From Brugia malayi (Eukaryota; Nematoda; Chromadorea; Rhabditida; Onchocercidae): 64,000 nucleotides of DNA. The notes below the pieces were generated by a model, which saw only the letters and a program-made list of their open reading frames with translations, was not told where the DNA came from and did no database searches. The translations under genes were made by a program, and so were the position numbers. This document shows positions 33,323-46,500 of the stretch, in pieces. Location: positions 2,170,001-2,234,000 of the forward strand of contig NW_025062475.1 of NCBI RefSeq assembly GCF_000002995.4, in the 5' to 3' direction. The stretch's first letter is position 1. Every line of letters begins with the position of its first letter.

Positions 33323-36300
33323 ATGGATAGTCATAGTTATTACGGTGCTGGTGGTTGTCCAAGTTGGTTGAGAATCGGTAGCACTTCGTCAGATGCAATA
33401 TCGACAATAACATCACAACAACAACAACAACAACAACAACAGCAACAGCGATTTTACTATCCGATGATGTCTTTGAATAATATTACTAAAAATAAGTCTA
33501 ATAGAGTAAGCGGTGGTGTTGGTACTGGATATCACAATTATCAAAATCATTATCCTCAACAACAGCATTATTCTGGAACTGATCCTAATACTACAGGTTA
33601 TTATGGTTCAGGTTTTTTTACAAAACACCAACTACAACATTCAACCGTTTCATCTAGGGGAAAGCGTGAACGTAGTTATGGTTCATTTCCAAGAAAGGTA
33701 ACTAATAATGATGATCTTCTTAATGCTTTCAGTTACAATTCTTAATACTTTCAGTTAGAAAATTGAAATGTTTAATCGCTCATTTTCTGTTTAGTATTGC
33801 ATATTATCTTATATATATCTTATTTTAGTTATGGGAAAAATGTAATTTTATTACAAATGGAACCATTTATTTTGTTTTCAGAAATTACTGTTTCGTTTTC
33901 TTTTTTCTAATTTCACTGTTTCTTTTTGTCTATACTGTTTTTTTTTTTTTTTTTTCTATTTTTCTATACTGTTTATTATCAAGTTTTCAGAATCGTTTCG
34001 ATTGCGGAGTGGATACAACTTATGCACCGCCAAATAAAAAATCTAGAACTTATTCAGCAACCGGCAAGACAGCAGCAATGATTCTCAATGAATTGTATCC
34101 AGAGTTCAAGGATGAGTGTTCTTATAGAACGGTATGTATCTGTTAGAACATCATGGATTTCTTGTTGATATCAAAGTATCCATAAAGATTTCTTGCCATT
34201 TTTGGACTGTTTCCGGAAATTCTACTAATGGATTCTTCTAATGCATGTTGACAGTTCCGAAATCTGCTGTAGTTTGTGTAGTTGAATTTCATGAAATGAG
34301 GCACATAGTACCATGGCAGAAAAAACTTTAATGTTACGCTATTATTTCTTATATTGCGAGTGGATAATATTACAGTTGTTAGTAATTTAGCTGGTAGTTA
34401 ACAAGTTGCCACGTTTCGAATGCAGCTTTGTGGTGCAAGCTAAAAAATTCTGTGCGGAAGGGTCGAATAAAAAAGCTGCAAAACAGGTATTTTCCAACTT
34501 TTTTCATTTCATTTGTTATATCGCTGTTAATTTCTTTGAACCTTAATGCATTTTTGTTATTTAAAGCTTGCGTGTGAATTAGCTTTGAAAGAATTGCGAC
34601 CCGATATAATACTTGATGCTTCGGTTTCAATATCGGAAACAAAACTTGCGGATTTTGATTTCTGTGCACAACAAGCAAACGGATCTGAAGTTAGCTTTAA
34701 ATCAATCTTTGTACATTTATTACCTTTTTCTCTTTTTTTTTTATTCATACTATACAGTTATGAATATTAGTGCTGTGCAGATCCAAAAAAACTAATTCAA
34801 AATGTCGCTAATTGTTACTATATCGTTGGTAGCACTGAGAATTGGCAATTTTTACAAGTCGTCTGTTTTTTGTTCTTGCTAATATAAAGATAAATTCTTT
34901 GTTACAGCTGATCTAAGAGTATGGTTGAAGTATTTATATGAGGATTATTTAAAAAATTGTTCTGTAAAACACTTCGTGATACTAGAATATATACAACTTG
35001 AGTATTAGCAGTTATGACTGTATTCTCTGCATCTGAAATTTGTGCAGATTTCAGTTTCTATGGAATTTGTAGAGGGCAGTTCTTCATTAAACATTCTGAA
35101 ATAGAAGGCTATTCTTTTTTTTTCTAAATGGATTTGTTATGCGTACTAAGAAATTTAAGGATTTTCAACTTGTTGCTTCAAATGTCATTTTTATCCATGT
35201 TTTTTTTTTTTTTTTTTTCGGATCTTAAATACTCTTGCCACAATTTATATAAAACTGCTTGTCTTTTTTGAAAATTTTTGTTTAGGTATTATTATTCTTT
35301 CTTTTTCAGGAAAGCCGAAGAAAAGGGTATGCAACGTGTAATTCTCTCCATGATTTCTTCCTTCGTATCTGTAGGGTATGCAATTTTATTTTAAAATTGT
35401 TTCCATCTTCCTTGTTTTTGTTTCCTCATTTCGGTAGTAATTGATACAAATTATTTTTCAGGAGAAGGAGCGTATCAGCAATGAAAAATTCATACCACAG
35501 TTCACCTTTAGTGAAATTCCAACAACGGACATAGATGGCAAATCGTCGAAAAAATACAAGTTAATACCAGTTAATTTTTCTGTTTCATTTTATTCCGTTA
35601 AGATTTTTATTTAAATGTAACTACATTATGCATATGTTAGTCGCATTGATCAGAACTACTTTCACTATTAAATTGAAATACCAAGTGAGTTATAATGCTT
35701 TGAATTGCGTCATTATTCTTAAGCGTCATGTTATATAGTTAGCATGAGTGTTACTCACTAACATTATTTTGATGTATTAAATCAACGGTATTAAATTATT
35801 AAAAGATTACTTTGACTTATTAAAATGATGTATTAAATCAAAATTCACGTGACAACCGGTGAATTAATGAAATAAAAAGTTCTACTTTCCTTTCAAAAAA
35901 TAATGCTTATCTTTGGTGCTTATAGCTATCACCGGTTGTGACAGTGCGATTATTCGGATTTTTCTTCCCAATTTTAACCGTCTTTTTCTATTTTTGAACA
36001 ATTTTGATGACTTTTCAGATGTATGCTGGTTTTGCCTCATCAAGGAAAGGTTTACTCTCACGAAGGATATGGAAAATCACCGACCAAAAATGCTGTCATT
36101 CGTGAAGTATATTTATTGCAGTTTTTTTTTTTTGTTACCTCTACATTTCTTTCTGTGTATTTACCATTGTTCATTTACCTTTCGAAAGTTTCTTACAGGC
36201 ACTAGTTGATGTTTTCGATGTGCCACAAGATGAATTAAAAATGGTAGAGCGCCGGACAATGAATCTCAAGCCAGGCAAACCAATGCAGGTATGATTTTAT

Positions 36301-39300
36301 AATAGTTTTAATTCTTGTAGCACTCCTTTGTGCTTCATAGTTATTATATTATTATCTCACAACTGCACAAAAAAGCGAATGGATAATATTACTTTGTATA
36401 CAGAGAAAGCTATTAGATTTACAAGTTATGTTTATAAATATCAGTACTAAATTGAATAAGGAGAAATGAGAATCGTTGCCATCAATGTATGCTTGAATTG
36501 TTTCTGATGCACTTATAAAACTGAAATTAATCCTTTTTTAAAGAAACATCTTTGCAGCAAGTGATATTACATTATAACACCAAATAAAAGATAGAAATGG
36601 AAATTGATATGACAGAAAATAGCGCTAAAGACGAAAGGCGCACTAAGAAATGGAAAATGTAGTAAATTATGCAGTAAATTGATTTTCGGCTGATTTTAAG
36701 TTAAATAATAGCAAGAAAAATTTATTGAGATATCATAGTTTTTTCATCGTAAGATCTAATGGCTTATAAGAAGCTTCAAACTAAATATCTTCATAATTTG
36801 ATACCTATATTACATCATTAACAAAAAAGTCTAAATAAAAAGTAAATAAGTAGTGATTAGTTAGAACTCAATCATTCGCTTTTTTTGAAAGTGTTGTGTG
36901 GTGGTAATATTTGCCTTGAGGTTTTGATACAAGCGCTCAATTTCTACGATCGTACCATGCAAGTGGATGTGGATACCGTTGACGGAAAACCCGTCCAAGG
37001 AAATAGTCGATTCATCTGCCGCATTACGCTGGATAATAATAGTAAGCATGTGCTGGCGACTTGTACTCACCAAAAATCTCTTTCTTTTCCTTTTCAGTTC
37101 ATTTAAAAATCAGCAAGAAAAACAAAGGAAAGAAAAGTAAAGAAAAAAAAAGCATTACGGTCATTACAGGTCGTTATTACATGTTTTATTTTGTGTGATA
37201 AGAGCGGTTTTAGGATTATTTCCTTTTTCATAAAAACAAATAGTAGGTATTAAGTAGGTTTACATATCTTTATGTTATGCAAATGATATTTGTTAACAAA
37301 CGTTGATTGTAATAACAACTCATTATGGAACTTTTCGGAATTTTTATCTTTGAATATATTTTGAGAGAATAGTTCTGCTTCTATTAGTAATCTTCTTAGT
37401 TATTGAATTTATGAGTAGTCCTGGATAGTTACTATCAGATTTTGCCACGATCTTATAATAGTCAATGGAACTTAGAAATTTAGACCTAAACTTAGTGTAC
37501 TGAATGTATGCTTTATGAAAATATCTGAAACATATTAGGATCGCCTTTGTAACAGTTTGGAATTTCAGAGATCAATTAAATTTAAAAATGGCTTATATGC
37601 CTAAGAATGGTGGATTTCTGCGGTATTAATATATCAGATTGATAATTTTTAGAAACCATTGTTGGTCCACCTCAAGATAACAAGCAAAAAGCGAAGGATG
37701 CTGCATGTGAAAAAGTACTCATAGAAGAGCTGGACCTAACTATGCCATCAGAAGATGTCAAAATAAAGAAAGCATCCTCTGTTCTTTCACCTCCATATGC
37801 TTTACATCAGCTGATGTTGAAGCAAAATGTAAGTACTTTTGCATATTAGAAAATGCTTTCTCATATAGTTTCATATAAGTTAAAAGATTTCATTAATGAT
37901 AATTCAATATAATTTTGTTTCTTTTAAGGCCGTTCATACGGTCTTAAATTTAAAGAACAATGAGATAATGAACAAAACTGAATAAAAACGATGAGAGCAT
38001 ATTATTAATAGAAGAATCTATGAAATAATGCTCATCGATAAATACTGATCTGTTTTTCGGAAACTTTGATAATTTTGGTAGGTCAAACATATATATAATA
38101 GTGATATAATGAGCTGTGGAGTTTCCTGTACAATGAATTTTTTGGTCAACAAGAATTTTGTTTTTTTTTTTTTTTTTTTTTTTAATTGATTTGCTGCATT
38201 AAGAATTATTAAGAATTTCAAAGAGTTGATGACGCGCATTATATCCCAGAGTTAGAATTATTAAATGCAACATTTGTTGGTATGTTATTATTGATGGTGT
38301 AATTCACAAATGAAACCACGAAAAGTGTTTAGCCATATTTGCAGCGCAAAAAGAACCCAGACATAGTGTATGATGAACCACAAGATATCAGCCAGGCACC
38401 CAATAAACCACCAATGTTCAAATGTACTTTAACAATAAATGGAACACACAAATTTGAAGGTATTGGACAATCGAAGAAAACTGCTAAAAGTGCTGCTGCT
38501 GAACAAGCATTGACTAAGTTATTTAAGGTTCGTTTTTTAGCTATCAAAATTTGAAAAAATTTGTTCAAAAAAGGCTAAAAAAGCTAAATATATGTATTAT
38601 ACTGTACAGGAAAATTAGGTATTTGTATTGTACTGTATATCTTTACATCTCAGCATGTAACAAAATTTGTCTTATATTCTTGAATTTTTAGCCGTAAAAT
38701 ACACTTTGAAAATAAATTGACAGCTGGAAGTATATTTTTGTTGGAGTACACAACCTTGTTGTTTTGAATTTTACAGAAATAAATAACTGGACGTTGTAAA
38801 TGCTAATATACTCACATTTTTTTGGTGTTGTTTTATATGTTTTAGGATTTTAGGGAGTTGGTGGGTAAGAAGTCAAAGTAAGATTAGTAGTGAAACCGTT
38901 AATAAGATTAATAGTAAAAGGGAGAATAGACTGTAAATGAAGGAAGTGGAATTTGCAAAACAATTTTTGTTGATAAAAAATGTTCTTTTTTTTTTTTTTT
39001 TTTTTTTTTTTGTTTATTTCGATCTCTAATGATCAGCATTTCTAGTTCGACCTCTACGCTGAAAATGCGCTTGAAATGATATCAATGAAAAAATCGAGGA
39101 ATGAAAATGATGTGCTTTTTTGTACCGAGATTTGCACTTTTGTTCGCCAGGAGTATGAAGGAGTATGCCATCAGCAAGCATGTCCTATAACCACTCATAT
39201 TTCTGCGTAAGTTTATTTATATTCAAAGTTAGTCTGAAAAATAGTTTTTTCAAGTTAACCTGAGATATATCCTCATTCTAGATGAATTCTTATAGGTTAT

Positions 39301-41242
39301 GTTAAAGTACTTAGTTTCAGTTTTGTTCTAATTGCACCAAATGGTGAAAAACAATTAGTTGCAATTGGAGCAGGTCGTAATGCTGTTATTGATGGTCAAA
39401 TTTTGAAAGATGCGCATGGCAATGTACTTATTCACATGCAAAGTAAAAATTTTTTGATTGAATTTTGTATAACTTGATTTAGTTCCTTTTAAATTTGGTG
39501 TAAATAAATTGAATTTCCAATTTTCAGATGAAATTTTGTCGATTTGAAAACTCTGAATAAAAGTAGAGATTTTTCATCTTTTATTATCGTAAGAAAATTT
39601 CCTAGGTACGGTCTTAGCACGTCGTGCGTTTGTTCTCTTTTTGCATGGCCAAATAAAAAATCATGATGCAGAAAACAGTGTTGTCGAACGCTCTCCAACA
39701 TCAAATAAATTCCGTCTCAAGGTTTCACATTTTCTTATATATTTTAACAGTGCCCTAAAATACATATATTTGGCAATATTAGACGGCATTAGTTTGTCCT
39801 GTGTTGAATTTTTTTTTCTTTTTTTTATTGAATTTGTTTTCTTTGTCATTTTTTCCCCACGAACAATTATGCATACTTTCTAGACTGGTTATCAAATTGT
39901 GCTATATGCATCGTTCCCACCAAATCTACGCAGTAGCGGTGAAACACAAAAGTTATCATGCTACATGGGAGGAGCTCGATTGGAGGATCCTCCGGAAATT
40001 CCGCAAACTTTCGGTGATATCGGAACTTCCGGACATGTTTATGTAATGAGCTTGGCTGATAAGATGTTGAAATGGAATTATTTAGGTTTATTTCAAGTTT
40101 TATTACGATTGGCTTAATAACAGCTATGAATAAATGTGATAGTAACATAGTAATATTCCATTAAATCTCAATTAACTTAATTTTCCAAATTTTTATGTTC
40201 AATTTTTATGCTTAATAATTTTTTCATTAATAGCATTTAGGGATTCGGCATTGAAATGAAATTTATCGAAATGAAAGTTTTTGTCAGTTACTTTTAACTT
40301 TGAAATTTTGGATAAGTCTGTTGCATAATAATTGAAATTTGATAATGTTTCTATTCATATTCACGGATGGAAATCTAAGTTCAAAAGCTATATTGTTCAA
40401 AACATAGTCTTAATTATTATTATGCATAACTTGTGTATTTCAGGATTACAAGGAGCACTTCTTTCACATCTTTTGGAACCGCTATTCATCACACATCTTT
40501 GTATTGGTGTACCTTCCAATGATAAAGCCATTGCACACGCTGTGCTTCTTCGATTTAGTGATGTGCGACGAGGTGAACTAATCGTGAAATCTTCTCAAAA
40601 CGGTGTAGTACCTCACGGAGAAATGTACCATAATTGGGTTTCCGGAATAGGTATCTTCAGTTAAATTTTTTTCAACAATTTATTTCCTGTTGTATGCTAT
40701 ATTTACTTTTCTTATAACATATTTGCTTTCCATTATAATTATTCTTTTTGACTAGCATTAAGCTTCTGATTGAAATAGGCACGAAGCTATACTGATGATA
40801 GTGCACTATATGCATCAATTTTTATTGTTTAACAGATATTAACTGAATTCGTCGAGTTAAGTTCTGTGAATATCATTTATATTGCAAAAGAAGGTAAAGT
40901 TTTTTTTTTTTATCTCAAATTGTACATTTATTTCTTCAGTCAAATTTATTTTGCTTAGGAACCATTGAACGTTTGGATCCATTTACCGGTCGTACAGTAA
41001 CTGGTTCCCCGTCACGTCTTTGTAAATCAGAATTGTACGAAAGTTGGGCACGTGTAGTGGCAGCAATTAAAGCAGATGCATATAAGCCTATTTGGAGTTG
41101 TTCAGAAGCTAAACAAAGCGAAGTGGTATATCAGCAGGCATTGCAAACATTCCATTTGCAATTGCATGAAAATGGATTGGGTATGTGGCAGCGTAAGGAA
41201 CCGCAGGTGGATGGTTTTCAGTTAGCGTTTTTTGATGAATAA
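33323..41242 (+). CDS. adr-1: ADR-1-like double-stranded RNA-binding protein with inactive ADAR deaminase domain
   Basis: Eighteen exons in phase: 33323-33697, 33991-34131, 34391-34486, 34567-34689, 35310-35375, 35462-35559, 36019-36106, 36199-36288, 36921-37041, 37098-37169, 37653-37828, 38345-38527, 39046-39206, 39321-39442, 39606-39721, 39884-40085, 40444-40650, 40959-41242; about 906 residues. It has a G/Y/Q-rich head with polyQ; dsRBD at 150-214 (GKTAAMILNELYPEF to SNKKAAKQLACELALKEL); half-dsRBD about 299-336 (GYGKSPTKNAVIREALVDVF); dsRBD about 360-452; dsRBD about 470-543 (HKFEGIGQSKKTAKSAAAEQ); then an ADAR-type deaminase fold to the C-terminus (LGLQGALLSHLLEPLF, SRLCKSELYESWARV). The HAE zinc/catalytic motif reads HMQSTVLARRAF, PCG reads FPPNL, and SCSDK reads MSLADK, so catalysis should be lost, as known for C. 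elegans ADR-1, which modulates editing by ADR-2. Acceptor 36920 (TTGAG) and the 38527/39046 junction are the least certain. Confidence 0.85.
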
Positions 41243-43426
41243 TTTCCCTTGAAATATTTCTTGGCAAGCAATTGTACTACTTTAAATAGTTTCCTATTTC
41301 AAATATTTGATATTTGTATTTATTTTACTTATTTTGTGTTTTTTTTTTCCGCTTTAATTGTGAACTAATTGAAATGTTATGGATTTAAGCTGAAGACTGC
41401 TACCAAATTGGTTATACCAAAGAGGGTACAAACTGTTTTAGGCTTTTTTGAATTACCAGCAGTTATGTTATGTTTGAAAAATTTTTGTCTATTTAGTTGG
41501 ATTATAAATAAGCGTTTTAATGGACAATTCTTCTTTATCTTGTTTTATTTCAATTTTTGAAGACATGAAATTGTAGGAATCATATATGTGTGTGTCACTT
41601 TATTTCATTATTTTGATATTTACAAAAACTTTGTGATAAGGTATCATTTCATTTCATTATTTTGTTATTTACTAAAACTTTGTGATTAGGTATTATTTAG
41701 TTCTTTCTAGTTGTAGTTTTTATGAATCTCGTTGTATCCAATCTGAATAAGATTTTTATCTGATACACTTGTGTATTTTGTGATTTTTTTTTTCATTCAA
41801 ATCATCTTTATATTTTAAATACCCTTCAAGTTTCATTATTTAGTTACTTGAAAGAATACATTATCTTATGTTCTTTTTTTTTTCTTTTTTTTTTTACTTA
41901 TAATTATTGTATATGTCAATTACCGGTCTAAAAGATTAGAGCCGGATTTCTTTTATTTACACTAATAAATTTCTTATGCAGATCATTTTGCTGTCAAATA
42001 GAAGAGCAATCGAGAAACTGCAATTTAAATGCTGCCATCTAGTGCATTTTACTACTAATCACCAGTTGTGGCAATATCATCATCATCATTCTGATGTCTT
42101 TTATCATAGCCTTCTCATTAGATCAATAATTGTCGAATTTTACAAATAAATTCTTGGCTTTTCTAAATTTACTTTAGTAATCTATAAGCTCTTAATATGA
42201 TATCAATGAGTCTATCGGGGAACGTGAAATTGGTTTCATGTGAAAATGTAATTTCTACGAATTCAATTAGTTGCAATCGTTCTACATGATATCAGAATCT
42301 AAATTTCAAAATTTAAATTTTCATATCTTTATTATCACAGTGCATAAATTATGTATGTAATTGCTATCCGAATAAAAATTTAAGTATTTTTTTTTTCTGC
42401 CAAGAAAAAAGACAAAATTTTTCACTCGATAAAATCAAAACTAGTAAACTTCAAGATTAACATATGCTTAAATGAAAGGAATAGAATGGATTTTAATTGT
42501 TCATTTAATTTTATCTTTTAATTCTTTATCCACTTCATCTAATAAAGCTTTTAATTTTTCCAAAAAAAAAAAAAAAAAAAAAGAAAAGATAAGGAAAATG
42601 TCCATATTGAGAAATTTGATTATATTTTTTTTTTTTAATACACTATATAAGTCTTCCGAATCTCTTCCGATTCTCATTTTATTAACTATCATATTTCTAC
42701 CTTTTTTAAAAAATTTCCATCAAATTATATCTTCGAATAATTATTATGTATTTCTATCTACGTATGTTGATGTATGTGTATGTATGTGTCTGTACAATAT
42801 ACATTTATATATTACTATAATACTTGTAACTACTATTATCACTGCTACCTTTTCATTATGCCAATTTTTTTGTTTGTTTTTTTATGACAAATTCAATAAA
42901 GGTGTGAGAATTCCATCCTTCACTACTTTTATTAATTATTATTTATTGATAGATACTTGGTTGTTATCAGAATTAATATTGTAATGTAATATTATCATTC
43001 TTCTATATTTTATTTAATTATGATTGTTTAATAAGTTTTTAATTACAATTCTAATTGATAATTTTCATCTGTTCCTTTTTTTTTTTTGCTTTTTTTTTTC
43101 TTTCATATTACATTTATTTATTTACGCTCATAATCTTTCTATCTTCATCTTAGATATTAATTCATAATCTTAATAATAATAATAATAATAGTGATAATAG
43201 ATTTATAATCTTAATAATAATAGCATTTTGACGATCTTAATATAATAATAATAATTTTACTCATTTACATTCGTTGCCATATTTTGTTTTTTTGCCGTAT
43301 TAACAGGTATTAATAATAATAGTAATAGTTATAATAATATTTAAAGAAAAAAAAAAACAATAATATTAAATAATAGTACATGATAATGATAATGACAAAT
43401 AATAATAAAATCAACTAATAATAATA
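41243..43426. other. 3' flank of the adr-1-like gene and start of a gene-poor region
   Basis: The first few hundred bases are likely 3' UTR (AATAAATTTC near 41965). A partial tandem duplication around TACAAAAACTTTGTGATAAG lies at about 41620-41700. Beyond it only AT-rich sequence and scattered AAT runs (for example near 43170) are seen. Confidence 0.5.
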
Positions 43427-43431
43427 GTGAT

Positions 43432-43435
<4 letters not shown>

Positions 43436-43492
<57 letters not shown>

Positions 43493-43511
43493 CATAATAA
43501 TAATAATAATC

Positions 43512-43550
<39 letters not shown>
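43436..43550. repeat. (AAT)n microsatellite
   Basis: About 37 AAT triplets with a few ATC interruptions, flanked by shorter AAT clusters from 43170 to 43610. Polyasparagine and polytyrosine frames across it are artefacts of the repeat. Confidence 0.95.
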
Positions 43551-43551
<1 letters not shown>

Positions 43552-46500
43552 TAATAACAGATACTCCTATTATTATAATATAATAAATAATAATAATAAT
43601 AATAAATGCTTCTCACACATCTATGTACTAACAGTTTAATATTTTCAATTTTAAAATTCACCGTTAATGTTATTCTGTTAAAAGCTCAAATTGAATAGTA
43701 CGGTCATAAATGTATGCGAATTAAACTAATTCTGATACATTTATAATCAACTTTATAATCAATAAATACAACGATATATAATTTAAATGCAAATTGACTT
43801 GAAAAAAATTAAATAATTGTTTTTATTGTTTTATAATTTCAAAATCAAAAAATAAAAAAACAAACAAAAAAACAAATAAACAAAACGAAAAACTGATAAT
43901 TTGTGAATAAATTTTGTTTTTATTTGCAAATGTTAACAAAGATAAAAGATTTATAGCATTGAAATAAATCAATTCAATAACTTTCATCAAATAACAATCA
44001 TTTTTTTTAAATTAGAAAAAAAAAAAAAAAAAGAAAAAATTAGGAGGAAAGAAAGGAAAAAAAAGCTAACATTGTTGTACATCTGCTTAGGTTGCATGTT
44101 GTTTTGTTGTCATACGGTATCATCGGCAACATAAATAGTATTTAATCCGATTATTTTCCATTTTTTTTTTTTATAAAAAAAATGGAAAAAAAAGTCGAAC
44201 AAATTGTCTGTTTTTTCATTTTGATATCCGCCAATCAATAAATTATAAAATTTAAAATAATTTCAAAAAGTATGAATAAATTATTTGTGAAGAAAAAGTT
44301 AATAATTATGTAAAATTGTACTAGCAGAAATAATAACATTGATAAAAAAGGTCATAGGTTAAGTTTTTTTTTTCAAGCAAAATAATTTGATAAAATTGTT
44401 AATAAATATTTTGAGGAAAATATTGATATGCTAATGATATTGATAGTGTTATCAGTAACTGCTATAATGATTAGCTATCATTTTTATAACTATTTTAATC
44501 ACTTCCTTAACAATTATTTCAAACAAATCCAATAGGAACAAAAAAAAAAAAGTGCTGTCTAAGAATTAAAAAGTTTTATTTGAATACAAAAATTAATTAC
44601 AGATTATATTACCAATTCAAAATTAAAAACATATCATGAATATTAATTAATCATTATAATCGATAATAATAATAGTTTAAATTTTGAATAAAATATATGA
44701 CAAAATTTTGAACAATGTTTTGAAATTATATTTAAATATAATTTATATTTTTTATCAAACCAAAAAATTTCATCAAATATTTAAGTACTGTAATTAACCA
44801 AAACGAATGTCATATTTTCGAACCTTTAAATGGAACATTATCATCTTTAAGCTGTAAATTTGTTGTTATAAAATGAAAATAGTTTATTCACCATTTAAGT
44901 AGAAAATTACCAAATTCATCTCCTTCTTCTCCTTCTTCTTCAACAAAATTAAACTAACCTTTTCATACTTTACACCTACATACTTTCATTCATTCTTCTC
45001 CATTCTCTCTCTCTCTTCAATTTAAATAAACTATTAATTTTTTTTCTCCCATTTAAATATAATATTCTACATGAAATTCTACATAATTTAAATGCTTAAT
45101 TACTAAGATCTATTTTTTAAAAAAAATAAATAAATAAACCAGTAAACAAAATAAACAATTGTAATAAATAAATGATTAAATAAACATATAATAAACAAAA
45201 ATTTTTTTTTATAAAAAAAGATACAAAATTATTAGAAATTATCATCTTTATCAATATTTTATAATTATTTACTAAATTTATCAATTAAAAAACAATTACA
45301 ATACTTTATTATATTTTGTTTAATTGCAAGAATAATTTTAATTTTGTTTCTTAATACTGATATTTTTTGTGATCAAAATAAATAATAATGATAACAAGTT
45401 GATAATAATGATAATGATAATTACAGAATAATTTATGGTTTAAGGAAAGAAAAAAGAAAAATTAAATAACGAACAAGTTGTGAGTGCAATAAATCTGGTT
45501 CTTTTTTCCAATAATTCACTATCAATTTTATCTTCTTACTTCTCCAGAAAAAAAAGTAAAATAATAAATTATTTTGTATTAAATTAAAAATAATTTAAAT
45601 ATTTTTTGCATTTACTTCATTAATTTAAAGTAATTTATTTTAATCGAAAATAATTTAATCAATTTCTATGCAAACCAAATAATATCTAATAATTTCATAT
45701 TTTATTATCAAATAAATTATCAAAATTATTATTATTATTTTTTTTTTTACTACAAATTATTCGAAAATTTTCTCAGTTTTTTTTGTGGCAAATATTAAAA
45801 ATGAATCATTTTTAACATAAATAAAATATGTTATATAAAATTTTCAAATTTTTCATTATCTTTAACAAATTTTATTATAATTTCTATCAAAAAATTTTTT
45901 TATTCTTCTACTATTTGCATGATAATAATTAAATTTCTAAAAAATTTTTCCAACTATATTTTCACTTAACTAAATTTATTACCTTTTTTTCTTTTTATAA
46001 TTATTAATTATTCGATTTATTATTTAGTTCTTATTCCAAAAAAAAAAAAAAATGGCATACCATTGATAAATAAATTACTAAAAATTTTTCCAACTATATT
46101 TTCACTTAACTAAATTTATTACCTTTTTTTTTTATAATTATTAATTATTCGATTTATTATTTAGTTCTTATTCCAAAAAAAAAACAAAAAAACAAAAGTG
46201 AAAAAATGATTTTTAAATGATCAATTTTTCTCTTTTGTTTGTATTTCAAGAAATGCTACTATATATTTATATGTGAGTATGTATGTGTCATATCAAATGT
46301 TGATGTGTCAAGTAAAAGTAAATAATTTAAAAAAAAAAAAAGAAAAATGAAATGGTTCCACCGGTTCCGGTTTTTTGATATCATTCTTTTTCTGGACGAT
46401 CAAGTCGTTAGTAGCACACCATTAATTTCGGTTATACATCCTCATTCATTCATCCCATCTTTTCGTCTTCTCTCTTTAGCACATTTTTACAAATTCTTCT

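Noticed and set aside
38846..38877. Extra short exon (DFRELVGKKSK) of the adr-1-like gene
   Set aside because: Its only strong donor leaves phase 2, which clashes with the phase-0 start of the 39046 exon. The direct 38527 to 39046 join keeps the frame.
42472..42984. 170-codon frame
   Set aside because: The composition is poly-K/F/I from AT-rich DNA, with no domain, splice signal pattern or conserved-looking segment.
43427..43661. Polyasparagine and polytyrosine frames
   Set aside because: They are translations of an AAT microsatellite.
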